A stretch of 64,000 bases of DNA from Chryseobacterium tructae (lineage in GTDB: Bacteria > Bacteroidota > Bacteroidia > Flavobacteriales > Weeksellaceae): contig NZ_JAUFQR010000001.1 in the NCBI RefSeq assembly GCF_030409875.1, forward strand, positions 1,798,001 through 1,862,000, given 5' to 3'. Both the position numbers and the translations under genes were made by a program. The notes below the pieces were generated by a model that ran no database searches, was not told the origin of the DNA, and saw nothing but the letters and a program-made list of their open reading frames with translations. Positions 46,974 to 55,664 of the stretch are shown here, piece after piece (the first letter of the stretch is position 1; each line of letters opens with the position of its first letter).

Positions 46974-47768
46974 ATGAAAACCATATTTATAACAGCTTTA
47001 CTATCTTTCTTTTGGTGGGGTAGTAAAGCACAAAATCGAATCAAAATGGAAACACAAACAACTCAGCAAAAGAATATACAAGTAATATCCCATTTATTGG
47101 AAAATATTTATTTTAAAGGAATCTTTGAAGGCGATACAACTTTGTTAAGTACCATTTATAATCCTACGACATTGCTTTTTGGAGATGTAAAAGGACAACC
47201 TTATGCTAAAAACCTGAAAGACTATCTTGATGGTGTCAAAAACCGTCAGAGTCCAAAAGATTCAGGGAAACCATTCAAAGGGGAGATTCTTTCTGTAAAA
47301 GTAGTTAACTCAATAGCCTATGCTGAAGTGAAAGTAACAATGTACGATTTTATCTATCAGGAATTCTTATCTTTTCATAGCATTGATGGGAGATGGTTGC
47401 TGGTAAATAAGATGATCTCAGATATAGCAGATGAGACTGCTGAAAACTTAAAAAAGAAACAAAACCCTAAAACATCCCTTATTGCGACAATGACTATTCT
47501 GCCAGGTTTTGAAAACCAAGTAAAAAAGGCATTGAATACAATGGAAGTTGAAAGTAATAAAGAACTCGGATGCCAGCTGTTTGTGGTAACCCTTCAGAAA
47601 GATTCACCGCAGAAAGTAATTGTGTATGAGTCTTATGACGATGACGAAGCGTTTGAACAACATAAAAATAGAACCTATTCCAGGGATTTCTTTGAATTGG
47701 TAAAAGGTAAAATTGCAGATGACAAGATTGAAGTTGTATATCTTACAGAATTAGCTCCCGTTTTATAA
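46974..47768 (+). CDS. Fusion of NTF2-like domain and ABM monooxygenase domain, exported
   Basis: 264 residues. Signal peptide (MKTIFITALLSFFWWGSKAQ), then an NTF2-like/lumazine-binding-type domain (about 30-150: NIQVISHLLENIYFKGIFEGD, FHSIDGRWLLVNKMISD), then an antibiotic-biosynthesis-monooxygenase domain (170-262: SLIATMTILPGFENQVKKAL, VVTLQKDSPQKVIVYESYDDDEAFEQHK). ABM proteins oxidise quinols or similar substrates without cofactors. The fusion is plausible as one chain with no frame break. Fourth gene of the operon, likely periplasmic. Confidence 0.8.
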   Translation: MKTIFITALLSFFWWGSKAQNRIKMETQTTQQKNIQVISHLLENIYFKGIFEGDTTLLSTIYNPTTLLFGDVKGQPYAKNLKDYLDGVKNRQSPKDSGKPFKGEILSVKVVNSIAYAEVKVTMYDFIYQEFLSFHSIDGRWLLVNKMISDIADETAENLKKKQNPKTSLIATMTILPGFENQVKKALNTMEVESNKELGCQLFVVTLQKDSPQKVIVYESYDDDEAFEQHKNRTYSRDFFELVKGKIADDKIEVVYLTELAPVL

Positions 47769-47779
47769 AATATAAACCT

Positions 47780-48859
47780 ATGTGGAACAGAACAAAAGTA
47801 AGTGGATTGTTGGGAATTGATTATCCCATTCTACAAGGGCCATTTGGTGGAAATTTGTCATCAGTAGACTTAACAGCAACGGTTTCAAATGCTGGGGGAT
47901 TGGGAGGATATGGAGTCTATACAAATACTCCGCAGGAAATTGTTGGAATAAATAAACAGATAAAACTTTCTACCCATAAACCTTATAATTTGAACTTATG
48001 GGTTTCAGATCACGATATTCCTGATGAAGGAGTTTCTGATGAACTCTACAATCAGACTGTCAAATTATTTAAACCCTATTTTGAAGAACTTGAAATTGAT
48101 CTGCCACCAAAACCAGCTCTGTTTCAATCGCGGTTTGAAAACCAAATGCAAGCGATACTTGATATTCGTCCTAAGGTATTTAGTTATATGTTTGGGACAT
48201 TGCCGGAAGATATTTTAGAAGAGTGCAGAAAAAGGGGAATTATAACGATAGGAGTAGCAACTACTGTAGAAGAAGCGATAGCATTGGAAGCCTCAGGAAC
48301 AGATATGATTGTAGCTTCCGGTTTTGAAGCAGGAGGACATCGTCCGTCATTTTTAGATACAGCGGAAGATTCGCTAGTAGGAACCTTTGTGCTGCTCCAG
48401 TTGATCCGGGAGAAAGTGAAAATACCAGTAATTGCTGCAGGCGGTATCGCAACAGGGAAAGGTATGGCTGCAGCTTTTGCTTTGGGAGCAGATGCCGTGC
48501 AAATTGGTACAGCGTTTTTCGCTTGTCAGGAATCAAATGCTTTGCCAATTCATCGAGAAATGCTGTTTTCAGAGAAAGCACAACATACAGTGTTGACGCG
48601 TGCCTATACAGGCAGATTAGGAAGAGGAATTGCCAATAGGATTACTAATGAACTCTCAGGGAGAGAAAAAGAGTTTCTCCCTTTTCCATTACAATCTCAG
48701 TTCATGTCCGCTTTGCGAAAGGCTGCCATAGAAAAAGAGAAATGGGATATGGTACTATTTTGGGGAGGGCAAATAGCCCCGAACTTAAAACATACAAAAG
48801 CAGGTGAGTTGATGACGACTCTAATAGAGGAAGCAGATGGGTTTTACGGGAAAATATAA
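47780..48859 (+). CDS. Nitronate monooxygenase family flavoenzyme
   Basis: 359 residues, FMN-binding TIM barrel. YPILQGPFGG at the N-terminus, ASGFEAGGHRPSF (flavin and substrate loop with His), IPVIAAGGIATGKGMAAAFALGADAVQIGTAF (phosphate binding). It oxidises alkyl nitronates or related reactive molecules. Last gene of the yceI operon, 11 bp after the ABM gene. Together with the tautomerase, SDR and monooxygenase it suggests detoxification of reactive carbonyl, quinone or nitro compounds. Confidence 0.9.
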   Translation: MWNRTKVSGLLGIDYPILQGPFGGNLSSVDLTATVSNAGGLGGYGVYTNTPQEIVGINKQIKLSTHKPYNLNLWVSDHDIPDEGVSDELYNQTVKLFKPYFEELEIDLPPKPALFQSRFENQMQAILDIRPKVFSYMFGTLPEDILEECRKRGIITIGVATTVEEAIALEASGTDMIVASGFEAGGHRPSFLDTAEDSLVGTFVLLQLIREKVKIPVIAAGGIATGKGMAAAFALGADAVQIGTAFFACQESNALPIHREMLFSEKAQHTVLTRAYTGRLGRGIANRITNELSGREKEFLPFPLQSQFMSALRKAAIEKEKWDMVLFWGGQIAPNLKHTKAGELMTTLIEEADGFYGKI

Positions 48860-48964
48860 GGTCTGTAAAATAGTTATCCCATATTTCTATTTCATTTACG
48901 GCTTCATTCAACCTGGATATTATCGATAAAACAACTTCGGGAATCTTTTTATAAAGATGCCATT

Positions 48965-49219
48965 ATGTATGGATATTGGGATGAATATCTTGTAGAAGGG
49001 GGAATTGCTAATTTATACGACTCCGTAGCAAAACATGGAAAGGCGCCTAATATCAAAACACATATTGATATTCTCCATAAAACGGATCGTATCGCATTGG
49101 CTCGTATTGTATATGAAAAAAACGCTGCAGAAAAGGATGGTATGGATTATCATGCGCTGATTAAGGTAGAAGGAAAATGGAAGGTTATTTCCAAACTTTT
49201 CCAGACATGGATAGACTAA
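48965..49219 (+). pseudogene. NTF2-like protein, 5'-truncated remnant
   Basis: 84 codons covering only the C-terminal two thirds of a lumazine-binding-type NTF2 fold (YGYWDEYLVEGGIANLYDSVAKHGKAPNIKTHIDIL, then ALIKVEGKWKVISKLFQTW). In-frame codons upstream (KQLRESFYKDAI) still look like the family, but the frame then runs into unrelated sequence and an upstream stop, with no start. One extra A near 48930 would extend it a little further. It lies at the 3' end of the yceI operon. Confidence 0.5.
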
Positions 49220-49302
49220 TATAATAAATATCTGCACAATCCTGCCATTCTCTATAATGAAAGAATGACAGGATTGATTTTTATTTATTGTAAAGGACGT
49301 TC

Positions 49303-49952
49303 TTATTCGCTCCAGGGAGAATGCAGAATACAGTCACAAAAGTTCTTCCTCTTGAAGTTAGGAATCATAAAACTACAAACATCAGCTTTGATATTACCAA
49401 AGGTCGTGTCTGTTTTGTGTTCGAATCCGCCAAAAAATGTAGGAATGATTTTCTTTTTGAAGTCGTCTCTGGGAAATGCTTTTATGATTTCCTCTCTATG
49501 TTCGGTAGTCAAATGTTCATAACCTTCTCCCATAACATCCAGACCCACCCCTGAATACATCAGGGCAACTTCATTTTCCTTATGCTCTGCGATACCAATC
49601 GTTGTATGCAGTGCAATGGTGTCCCATACCAATTGGATTTTATCTTTTGGCAAGCCGTGACTTTTTAAGAAATCGCGGGCTGCATTGGCTCCATCTACTT
49701 CAAAACGAAGGTCAGGACTGCTGTAATGCGAAACAAGTCCCAAGTCGTGAAATACCGAAGCTACATACAGCAGCTCTGTATCATGAATCAGATTTTTCGC
49801 TGTGCATTCAATGATGAAAATAGGAAAACCCGTAGAGAATGATTATAAATGAATGCTGTACCATGTTCCAGCAAAAGCTCTGTGGCTTGTGTAGCAATTG
49901 TACTATCCGGCACGGTGATACCGGCTATTTCTTTAAAACGATTTACTGACAT
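49303..49952 (-). pseudogene. HD-domain hydrolase, cyanamide-hydratase-like, frameshifted
   Basis: Restoring one A on the minus strand (opposite the T run 49793-49797) gives 216 residues starting MSVNRFKEIAG. Metal-binding His residues: NHSLRVFLFSS, VFHDLGLV (HD motif) and HTTIGIAEHK. This is the layout of the cyanamide hydratase-like HD group. It probably hydrolyses a small molecule; the substrate is unknown. The upstream AUG at 49985 would add 11 residues before MSVNRF and is not preferred. It is divergent from the yceI operon. Confidence 0.8.
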
Positions 49953-50024
49953 AATGAAAATATTTTTATACAAATTTATTCTCATTAAGAGGCTCAGGGA
50001 ATACCAATAGAGACGTTTGATATG

Positions 50025-50894
50025 TCAAAATTTACCTAATACTCCGATATTAATAAACTGATTGCGGTAATCAGCAGGGGATATGCTTGTATTCTTTTTA
50101 AAGAAATGGCTGAACTGCTCCGGGGTACTGAAATGAAGTTCATAAGCAATCTCTTTTACAGGAGTGGAACTGAATTGCAAATAGCGCTTTGCTTCAGCAA
50201 TGATCTGTCCATTAATAATTTCTTTTGCGGGAATACCACCACATCTTTTACAAAGTTCACTCAGTCTGCGGGAAGTTATATTTAATATTGCTGCATAATC
50301 AGTAACAGAGTGAGACTCACGAAACCTTGTACTGAGCAGCTCCATAAATTTTCGATACAACAAATAATCCTGACTGTCGAAAGTTGCTTCTTCTGTAATT
50401 TTTATATTGGCGAGCTTGATCATGATGATTTTTAGGTAAGCAGCTACTGCATCCAACTGATTGATGTATGGTGAAGATTGATATTCTTTGAGCAGTGTAT
50501 TGAAAAGAAATGTAAGTTCACTCAGTTCCAGATTATTAAGCTGGAGGTGCTGGTTAACGGTTGTATTATTAAATAATACGGCTTTACAATTGCTGGCACT
50601 TCTCGGGGTCTGATCCCAGAAACAATCGCCGAAAGAAACCATATATCCTGTTATCATGGAGGTATTTTCAAATCTATAAATTTGTCCTTTGGACATCAGG
50701 AAAACTTCGTGGCTTCTTATCTCAAATGACCTGTTATCAATAATGAGTTTTCCCATACCATTTTCCACCAATATAATGCGATGGTAGTTGAGTCTATTGG
50801 AACCATGCATGTTGACAATACATTTTTCAACCCGCTCTACTGAAAAAGAGTTGGGAATGGCAGGTTCAGTAAAAATCTCTTTGGTTACTTTCAT
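50025..50894 (-). CDS. AraC-family regulator with cupin-like sensor domain
   Basis: 289 residues. The N-terminal half is cupin-like (NYHRIILVENGMGKLIIDNRSFEI, then VFLMSKGQIYRFE). The C-terminal double helix-turn-helix (about 190-285) ends with the family signature YELHFSTPEQFSHFFKKNTSISPADYR. It is separated from the isochorismatase-like gene by 224 bp and may control it or the HD gene; the sequence cannot decide. Cytoplasmic. Confidence 0.85.
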   Translation of the reverse strand: MKVTKEIFTEPAIPNSFSVERVEKCIVNMHGSNRLNYHRIILVENGMGKLIIDNRSFEIRSHEVFLMSKGQIYRFENTSMITGYMVSFGDCFWDQTPRSASNCKAVLFNNTTVNQHLQLNNLELSELTFLFNTLLKEYQSSPYINQLDAVAAYLKIIMIKLANIKITEEATFDSQDYLLYRKFMELLSTRFRESHSVTDYAAILNITSRRLSELCKRCGGIPAKEIINGQIIAEAKRYLQFSSTPVKEIAYELHFSTPEQFSHFFKKNTSISPADYRNQFINIGVLGKF

Positions 50895-51118
50895 TTCCCG
50901 GATTTTTGCGTAGTAAAGATATAAAATGTTCAGATTGCTCTTTAAAAGTAAACGATGAGTACTTGTGCATGTAATTTTAATGAAATTTTATACGTTGGTA
51001 AATGTAAAAAAGGCCGGAATGGATGTCAGAATTTACTATTGATTATGTAAATACCAGTACCTTTAAAAAAAGAACAGGAGTATAGGTCTCCTATTTTTCA
51101 ATCGCATTTTATTGGTAT

Positions 51119-51675
51119 CTATAATATATTCCATTGTTCCAGAGAAATAACTTCTGCTTGTTTTGGAAATATTTTGTTGATAAGAATACGATGTACTTCC
51201 TCATCGCTGTCTGCACAGCAGTCCTCTATGACACTTAGCTTATAATCTTTATCAGCAGCTTCCCTTAAAGTGGAAAGAACGACTCCGCTGGTTGAAATTC
51301 CTGTCAGAATCAGATGGTCAATATCCAATCCTCTGAGTACCACTTCCAGATCGCTTCCGGTGAAAGCACTGAAACGTTTTTGGTAATAATAATATCCTGC
51401 TCATGAGGCTCTACGCCGGGATGAATCTTTGTCCATTCTTTCATGTCAACAGTGGCCATATGTTCTTTTATCGTTGAAAATACCTTATTGTTTTTACTTA
51501 TTTCCGGCATTCCCTGTCTGAATCCAACAACAACATAGATAACCGGAATTTCTTTTACCCTTGCTGCTTTAATTGCCTGGGCGGTATCGGTAATTAATTT
51601 TGTTGAGTCAGACAATGAACCCAAAATTGAAGTTTGCATGTCCATAACCAATAGGGCTTTTTTTGTTTTTTCCAT
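51119..51675 (-). pseudogene. Isochorismatase-like hydrolase, frameshifted
   Basis: Restoring one A on the minus strand (T run 51377-51381) gives 185 residues. Catalytic Asp in LLVMDMQTSIL and Lys in ITKKRFSAF are present. The usual Cys is replaced by Gly/Ser in TGISTSGVVLST, as in the isochorismatase-type clade without the thiol, so it should not work as a cysteine hydrolase. The substrate is unknown. It lies 10 bp after the MFS gene, hence in the same transcript, and may be regulated by the TetR gene at 53030. Confidence 0.8.
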
Positions 51676-51685
51676 TTTTATTGTA

Positions 51686-52971
51686 TTAAGTTTTATTGAT
51701 GAATAACTCTTCTGAATCTTCTAAAAGTTGCTGATCCGGTGGAGATTCTTTTTTCTTTTTAATCAGAATATTCCGAAATGCGAATGCGATAACCACCCCC
51801 GCAATTCCTTCAAAAAGTAACGTTTTGGGAGCTCCTATTTTTTCAGAAATGATCCCGATAAGCAAACTTCCTAAAGGCAACATTCCAAATATGGCTGTTA
51901 AGAGTATACTGATCGCTCTGGAACGCATTTCAGGCACTGCTTCAGACTGTACAATAATGTTGCAGGTGGTAAATTGTGTAACGCCTCCAAAACCGGTGAC
52001 TGCAGCAAAGAACATGGCAAGCATAAAGTGGGTTGTATAAGAGAAACAGATAAGCCCCACACTTAGAATAATGGTACTGCCGATCAATATTTTCCTCATG
52101 GATACATTTTCCTTTAAAGAAGCAAGAATAATCGTTCCCAGCACAGCTCCCGCTCCGATAAAACTGGATATATAACCGAACGTTTGGCATCTCCTTTAAA
52201 TATCTCTTTTGCATAGACCGGAATAAGCGTGTCATATGGAAGGACAAATAATCCTGTAACGCTTAGCATGATGATCACCCATCCTATGGAAGGCTCACTT
52301 TTGATATATTTGAATCCTTCTACCAGTTCTTTAAAAACGCTTTTCTTTACTTTATCCTGAATGTGATAGAGTTTGGAAACATTCATCATGGAAATGGAAA
52401 TCATAACAGCAGCAAAGCTAGCCGCATTCAGAAGAAAACAGACACCAGCCCCAAACTGTTGCAATATAATTCCGGAAAGGGCAGGCCCTAATAATTTGGC
52501 AAGACTTGCCATGGATGCACTCAAAGAAAGAGCGCTTTGCAGATCTGCGGGATCATGTACTACTTCATTAATCAAGGATTGCCTTGCCGGAACATCATAA
52601 GCATTGATGATGCCGAGTAATACACTCAATCCCAAGATTGGCCATACATCTTGGTGTCCTGTCATCACTAAAATAGCAAGTAAAACAGACTGTATTAATG
52701 ATGCAATCTGTGTGATATGAATGATTTTCAATCTATTATGTCTATCGGCAGCCACACCGCCAAAAGCAGAGAATAAAAAAGAAGGAAACTGTTCTGCAAA
52801 AATGGTCAGTCCAAGCATAAATGCAGAATGGGTCATGCTATACACCACCCAAACAACAGCCGTACGCTGCATCCACGTACCAAACTGTGATACAGAGCGT
52901 CCGAAAAAATACAAGGTATAATTTCTGCTCTGGAAAGCTCTGAATGTACTGATCGTATTTAATTTTTTCAT
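51686..52971 (-). pseudogene. MFS transporter, frameshifted
   Basis: Restoring one A on the minus strand (TTT at 52183-52185) gives 428 residues starting MKKLNTIS at 52971. It has 11-12 membrane helices, with the loop motif GGVAADRHNRLKI between helices 2 and 3 and another at the middle (VAQ-like). It belongs to the MFS group with MdfA/Bcr-like and lipid-efflux members, likely a drug or metabolite exporter. The start at 53037 overlaps the TetR stop and is rejected. A 27-bp operator lies directly upstream of the ATG. Confidence 0.85.
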
Positions 52972-52986
52972 ATTTAAAATAAACTT

Positions 52987-53013
52987 TTTGACAAATTTTG
53001 TAAAAATGTCAAA
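52987..53013. promoter_or_regulatory. TetR operator, MFS promoter copy
   Basis: TTTGACA-N13-TGTCAAA inverted repeat of 27 bp, 16 bp upstream of the MFS ATG. The outer arms and the total length match the second site at 53680-53706. The likely binder is the TetR protein encoded next door. Confidence 0.65.
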
Positions 53014-53029
53014 ATTGAGATAAAAAATT

Positions 53030-53644
53030 TTATTCAAGCCATTTAACGGTCATTGAAGTCAATACGTCTACGGTTGTATTTAAGTCGTCAAAACTGTTTT
53101 TTAAAAGCATTTCACGTTTAATTCCTCTAATGCTGCTTTGCAAAATGAAAATAACAGTAGCCCGCTCTTCAAGTGTTAAAGGGCGAATTTCTTTTTTATC
53201 CATACTCTCTGTAATAGCCTTTTCAAGAAGAATTTTTTCTCCTTCCATCAGATGTTGATGAACCACTTCCATAACCTGGGTGTGTCTTGATTTTTCTTCA
53301 GCATTCATTCCAGCTTCTACAGCGGTAAAAAATGGTTGTTTACTCTCAGAAGTTTTAATTTTGGTGAGACAGAATGTTCTTATTTTTTCTTCCAATGTAG
53401 ATTGTTCGTTCATAGCACTTCCTATTTCAGAAGCGACTTCTATTACCAAGGAGTTCAGTACAGCCTGAAATACTTCTTCACGGTTTTTGAAATAATAGTA
53501 AATAGAAGTTCTGCTTTTACCAATGGCTTTGGAAATATCATCCATGGTCACCTTTTTGAAACCATACTTCAGGTAAAGTTCAGAGGCAGCATGAAGGATC
53601 TGTTCTGAAAGTTGATCCTGTTCATTTTGTATGGATGAAAACAT
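53030..53644 (-). CDS. TetR/AcrR-family repressor
   Basis: 204 residues from ATG 53644; a longer frame from 53695 lies across the operator and is rejected. Helix-turn-helix at about 10-60: SEQILHAASELYLKYGFKKVTMDDISKAIGKSRTSIYYYFKNREE, typical of the family. The C-terminal domain, which would bind an inducer, is unspecific. It heads the minus-strand set TetR, MFS, isochorismatase-like. Its promoter contains the palindrome at 53680, so it is autoregulated. Confidence 0.9.
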   Translation of the reverse strand: MFSSIQNEQDQLSEQILHAASELYLKYGFKKVTMDDISKAIGKSRTSIYYYFKNREEVFQAVLNSLVIEVASEIGSAMNEQSTLEEKIRTFCLTKIKTSESKQPFFTAVEAGMNAEEKSRHTQVMEVVHQHLMEGEKILLEKAITESMDKKEIRPLTLEERATVIFILQSSIRGIKREMLLKNSFDDLNTTVDVLTSMTVKWLE

Positions 53645-53664
53645 AAATAGAGGTAATTTCGGAG

Positions 53665-53695
53665 CAAAGATAAAATATATTTGACAAAAAAACAA
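53665..53695 (-). promoter_or_regulatory. Promoter of the TetR gene (TTG-N20-TATCTTTG)
   Basis: On the minus strand a TTG (53693-53695) is followed after 20 bases by TATCTTTG (53665-53672), matching the Bacteroidota consensus TTG / TAnnTTTG with normal spacing. The operator at 53680-53706 covers the -33 element and spacer, so binding would block it. Confidence 0.65.
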
Positions 53696-53706
53696 ATTTT
53701 GTCAAA
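53680..53706. promoter_or_regulatory. TetR operator, tetR promoter copy
   Basis: Perfect 10-base arms TTTGACAAAA/TTTTGTCAAA with a 7-base spacer, 27 bp in total. It has the same outer arms and span as the site at 52987 and overlaps the TetR promoter. Confidence 0.7.
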
Positions 53707-53868
53707 TTGTAGAATGTGTACCTGATCAGAATTTTTGTTAATCTTTTCGAAGCTAAAGCAAGTGGCTGATTATTTGATGATCAGATAAAATAATACAACA
53801 CTTGAAATGTTTGTTTAATAATATATTACAAGGGGTACTAAAAAGTAAATACTTAAAAACAAATTGTT

Positions 53869-54258
53869 ATGATAAACGAAATAAAAAAATGTAAGGATAA
53901 TGCTATTGCCCTGGAGATAATGGGTGCATTTACAGAAGAAGATGCTTTGTTTATTGAACAGCATTTTGATGAAAAATTGAATAAAGGATATCAGCATGTC
54001 AATATACTTATAAAGGTCAAAGATATGTCAGTAATTAAAGACATGAAATTAAAAGGTTTTTTTGAAGGTGAACTATGGGGCATTAAACACTTTGGAAAGA
54101 TAGGACGTTGTGCGGTGGTATCCCATTCCAATTTTATGAAGTCGGTAATCAGTATTGAAAATGAAGTTCTCCATTTATTCAACCCTGCTTTGGAAGAGAA
54201 ATACTTTGATGAAACAGAATTAGAAGAAGCGTTACAATTTATCACTCCCAATGGATAA
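53869..54258 (+). CDS. SpoIIAA/STAS-like protein
   Basis: 129 residues. Resembles the SpoIIAA-like domain (PF11964): NAIALEIMGAFTEEDALFIEQHFDEKL, then LIKVKDM-VIKDMKLKGFFEGELWGIKHFGKIGRCAVVSHSN. Members bind partners such as phospholipid or anti-sigma-like proteins and are found alone in many Bacteroidota. It lies 105 bp upstream of the TetR promoter region and 122 bp before the DUF4287 gene. No phosphorylatable Ser can be pinned down. Confidence 0.8.
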   Translation: MINEIKKCKDNAIALEIMGAFTEEDALFIEQHFDEKLNKGYQHVNILIKVKDMSVIKDMKLKGFFEGELWGIKHFGKIGRCAVVSHSNFMKSVISIENEVLHLFNPALEEKYFDETELEEALQFITPNG

Positions 54259-54379
54259 ATCAGAAAGTAAATAACTTGAAGTGGCTCCTTTGTCTAGTTT
54301 TATAAATACAGAATATGCGAGCACATATTTTAAAAGTGTATATTTAAAAATAAAAAGTAACCAGAAAATATAACAAATT

Positions 54380-54598
54380 ATGTCATTTCAAACCTATATT
54401 AAAAACATCGAAGAAAAAACGGGAAAATCGCGTTCTGATTTTGAAAATTTAGCTATTGAAAAAGGATTTACGGAAGATGGAAAAATAAAGAAGGGAGTAA
54501 AGGCAACGGAAATAATCAATTGGTTAAAGAATGATTTTGAATTAGGACATGGGCATGCTACAGCAATGTATGCTTATATCAATGGAAAGCGTGAGTAG
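54380..54598 (+). CDS. DUF4287 domain protein
   Basis: 72 residues: MSFQTYIKNIEEKTGKSRSDFENLAIEKGF, followed by KATEIINWLKNDFELGHGHATAMYAYI. This is the full DUF4287 module, a small helical domain of unknown function in many soil and aquatic bacteria. The final Lys-rich tail is short. It is expressed separately or with the SpoIIAA-like gene upstream. Confidence 0.85.
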   Translation: MSFQTYIKNIEEKTGKSRSDFENLAIEKGFTEDGKIKKGVKATEIINWLKNDFELGHGHATAMYAYINGKRE

Positions 54599-54764
54599 AT
54601 TGGCCAAGTATGTGACTGACCTTGTCACTGGTTATTAATTATTTGTATTGTATGACTCGTGGTTTTAGCTTTTTAGAGTAAGGGAAGTATTGCAATTGAA
54701 TTTTTAATCAATATATAAAAAAGCACGATTGAGCTGACTCCACATAAATTTAAGGCTAAAAAGA

Positions 54765-55588
54765 ATGACCATAAAAGTCTATACCCCTGAAAATTCCATA
54801 CTAAAAAAATATATTGAATGCTTTTATATCCTCGAACAGACTGCTGAAGAATCTTCTGCGACTTATTTTACCTTTCCAAGCATTTATACAATTGTCACGA
54901 TTAGTGAGAACACAGAAACTTTGATCATCAAAGATAAAATGACAATCAGATACTGTCAGTCCAATCCAATTGAAACCAATCTGGTAAGCAACTTTAATGA
55001 ACCGGTATTGATTAAATATGAAGGGACAATCAATGAAATTACTACTTATTTCAAACCATTAGGGATAAATGCTTTTATACCGGGCAATTTAAAAGATTAT
55101 TCAGAAGGAAGTTTTCCTGATTTTAGTCCCTATGAAGATTATAAAGAAACGATGGCAGCCATTCTTTCCTTAAAAGATCCGGATGAAAAAATCAAGGCAA
55201 TAGAATTGTATTGGCTTTCAAAATTTCGCCCGTTTGAGAATGCTTTATTGGCGGAAATACTATCCGAAATGCTTCATACAGATAACTTCCATCAATCTAT
55301 GACCCAATTGTCTTATACAACAGGCCGGTCAAGAACAACAATAAACAAGCATTTGATCAGCATATTTGTAAAACACCCTCTCAATTCAAAAAAATTATCA
55401 GATTTAGGGCAGCTATTCAAAGCCAGCTTAATGATCAAAATAGAGTAGGATTGTCTTATAATGTAGATTATTTTGACCAGTCACACATGATCCGGGATTT
55501 TAAAAAGTTAACAGGTTTTACACCAAAAGTTTTTTTTTCAAAAACAACAACACTTGAAAAAGGTCTTATAAAGTGGATGTTTATTTAG
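54765..55588 (+). pseudogene. AraC-family regulator, frameshifted
   Basis: Restoring one A in the run at 55388-55394 gives 274 residues. The N-terminal half is a ligand-domain-like sequence (FTFPSIYTIVTI, TTYFKPLGINAFI). The C-terminal HTH reads through correctly: LSYTTGRSRTTIN, then FRAAIQSQLND and the signature YFDQSHMIRDFKKLTGFTPKVFF. As written the second helix-turn-helix is lost at 55448. It precedes the serine hydrolase at 55665 and probably controls it. Confidence 0.8.
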
Positions 55589-55664
55589 AAGGGTTTACAA
55601 AAATACAATGATGATGGTTGATTAAGTAGTAACATTGTAATCTAATAATATCATTATATAGTTT

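Noticed and set aside
53645..53695. Longer TetR start at 53695
   Set aside because: It would place coding sequence across the operator and promoter; MFSSIQ at 53644 is right for family length.
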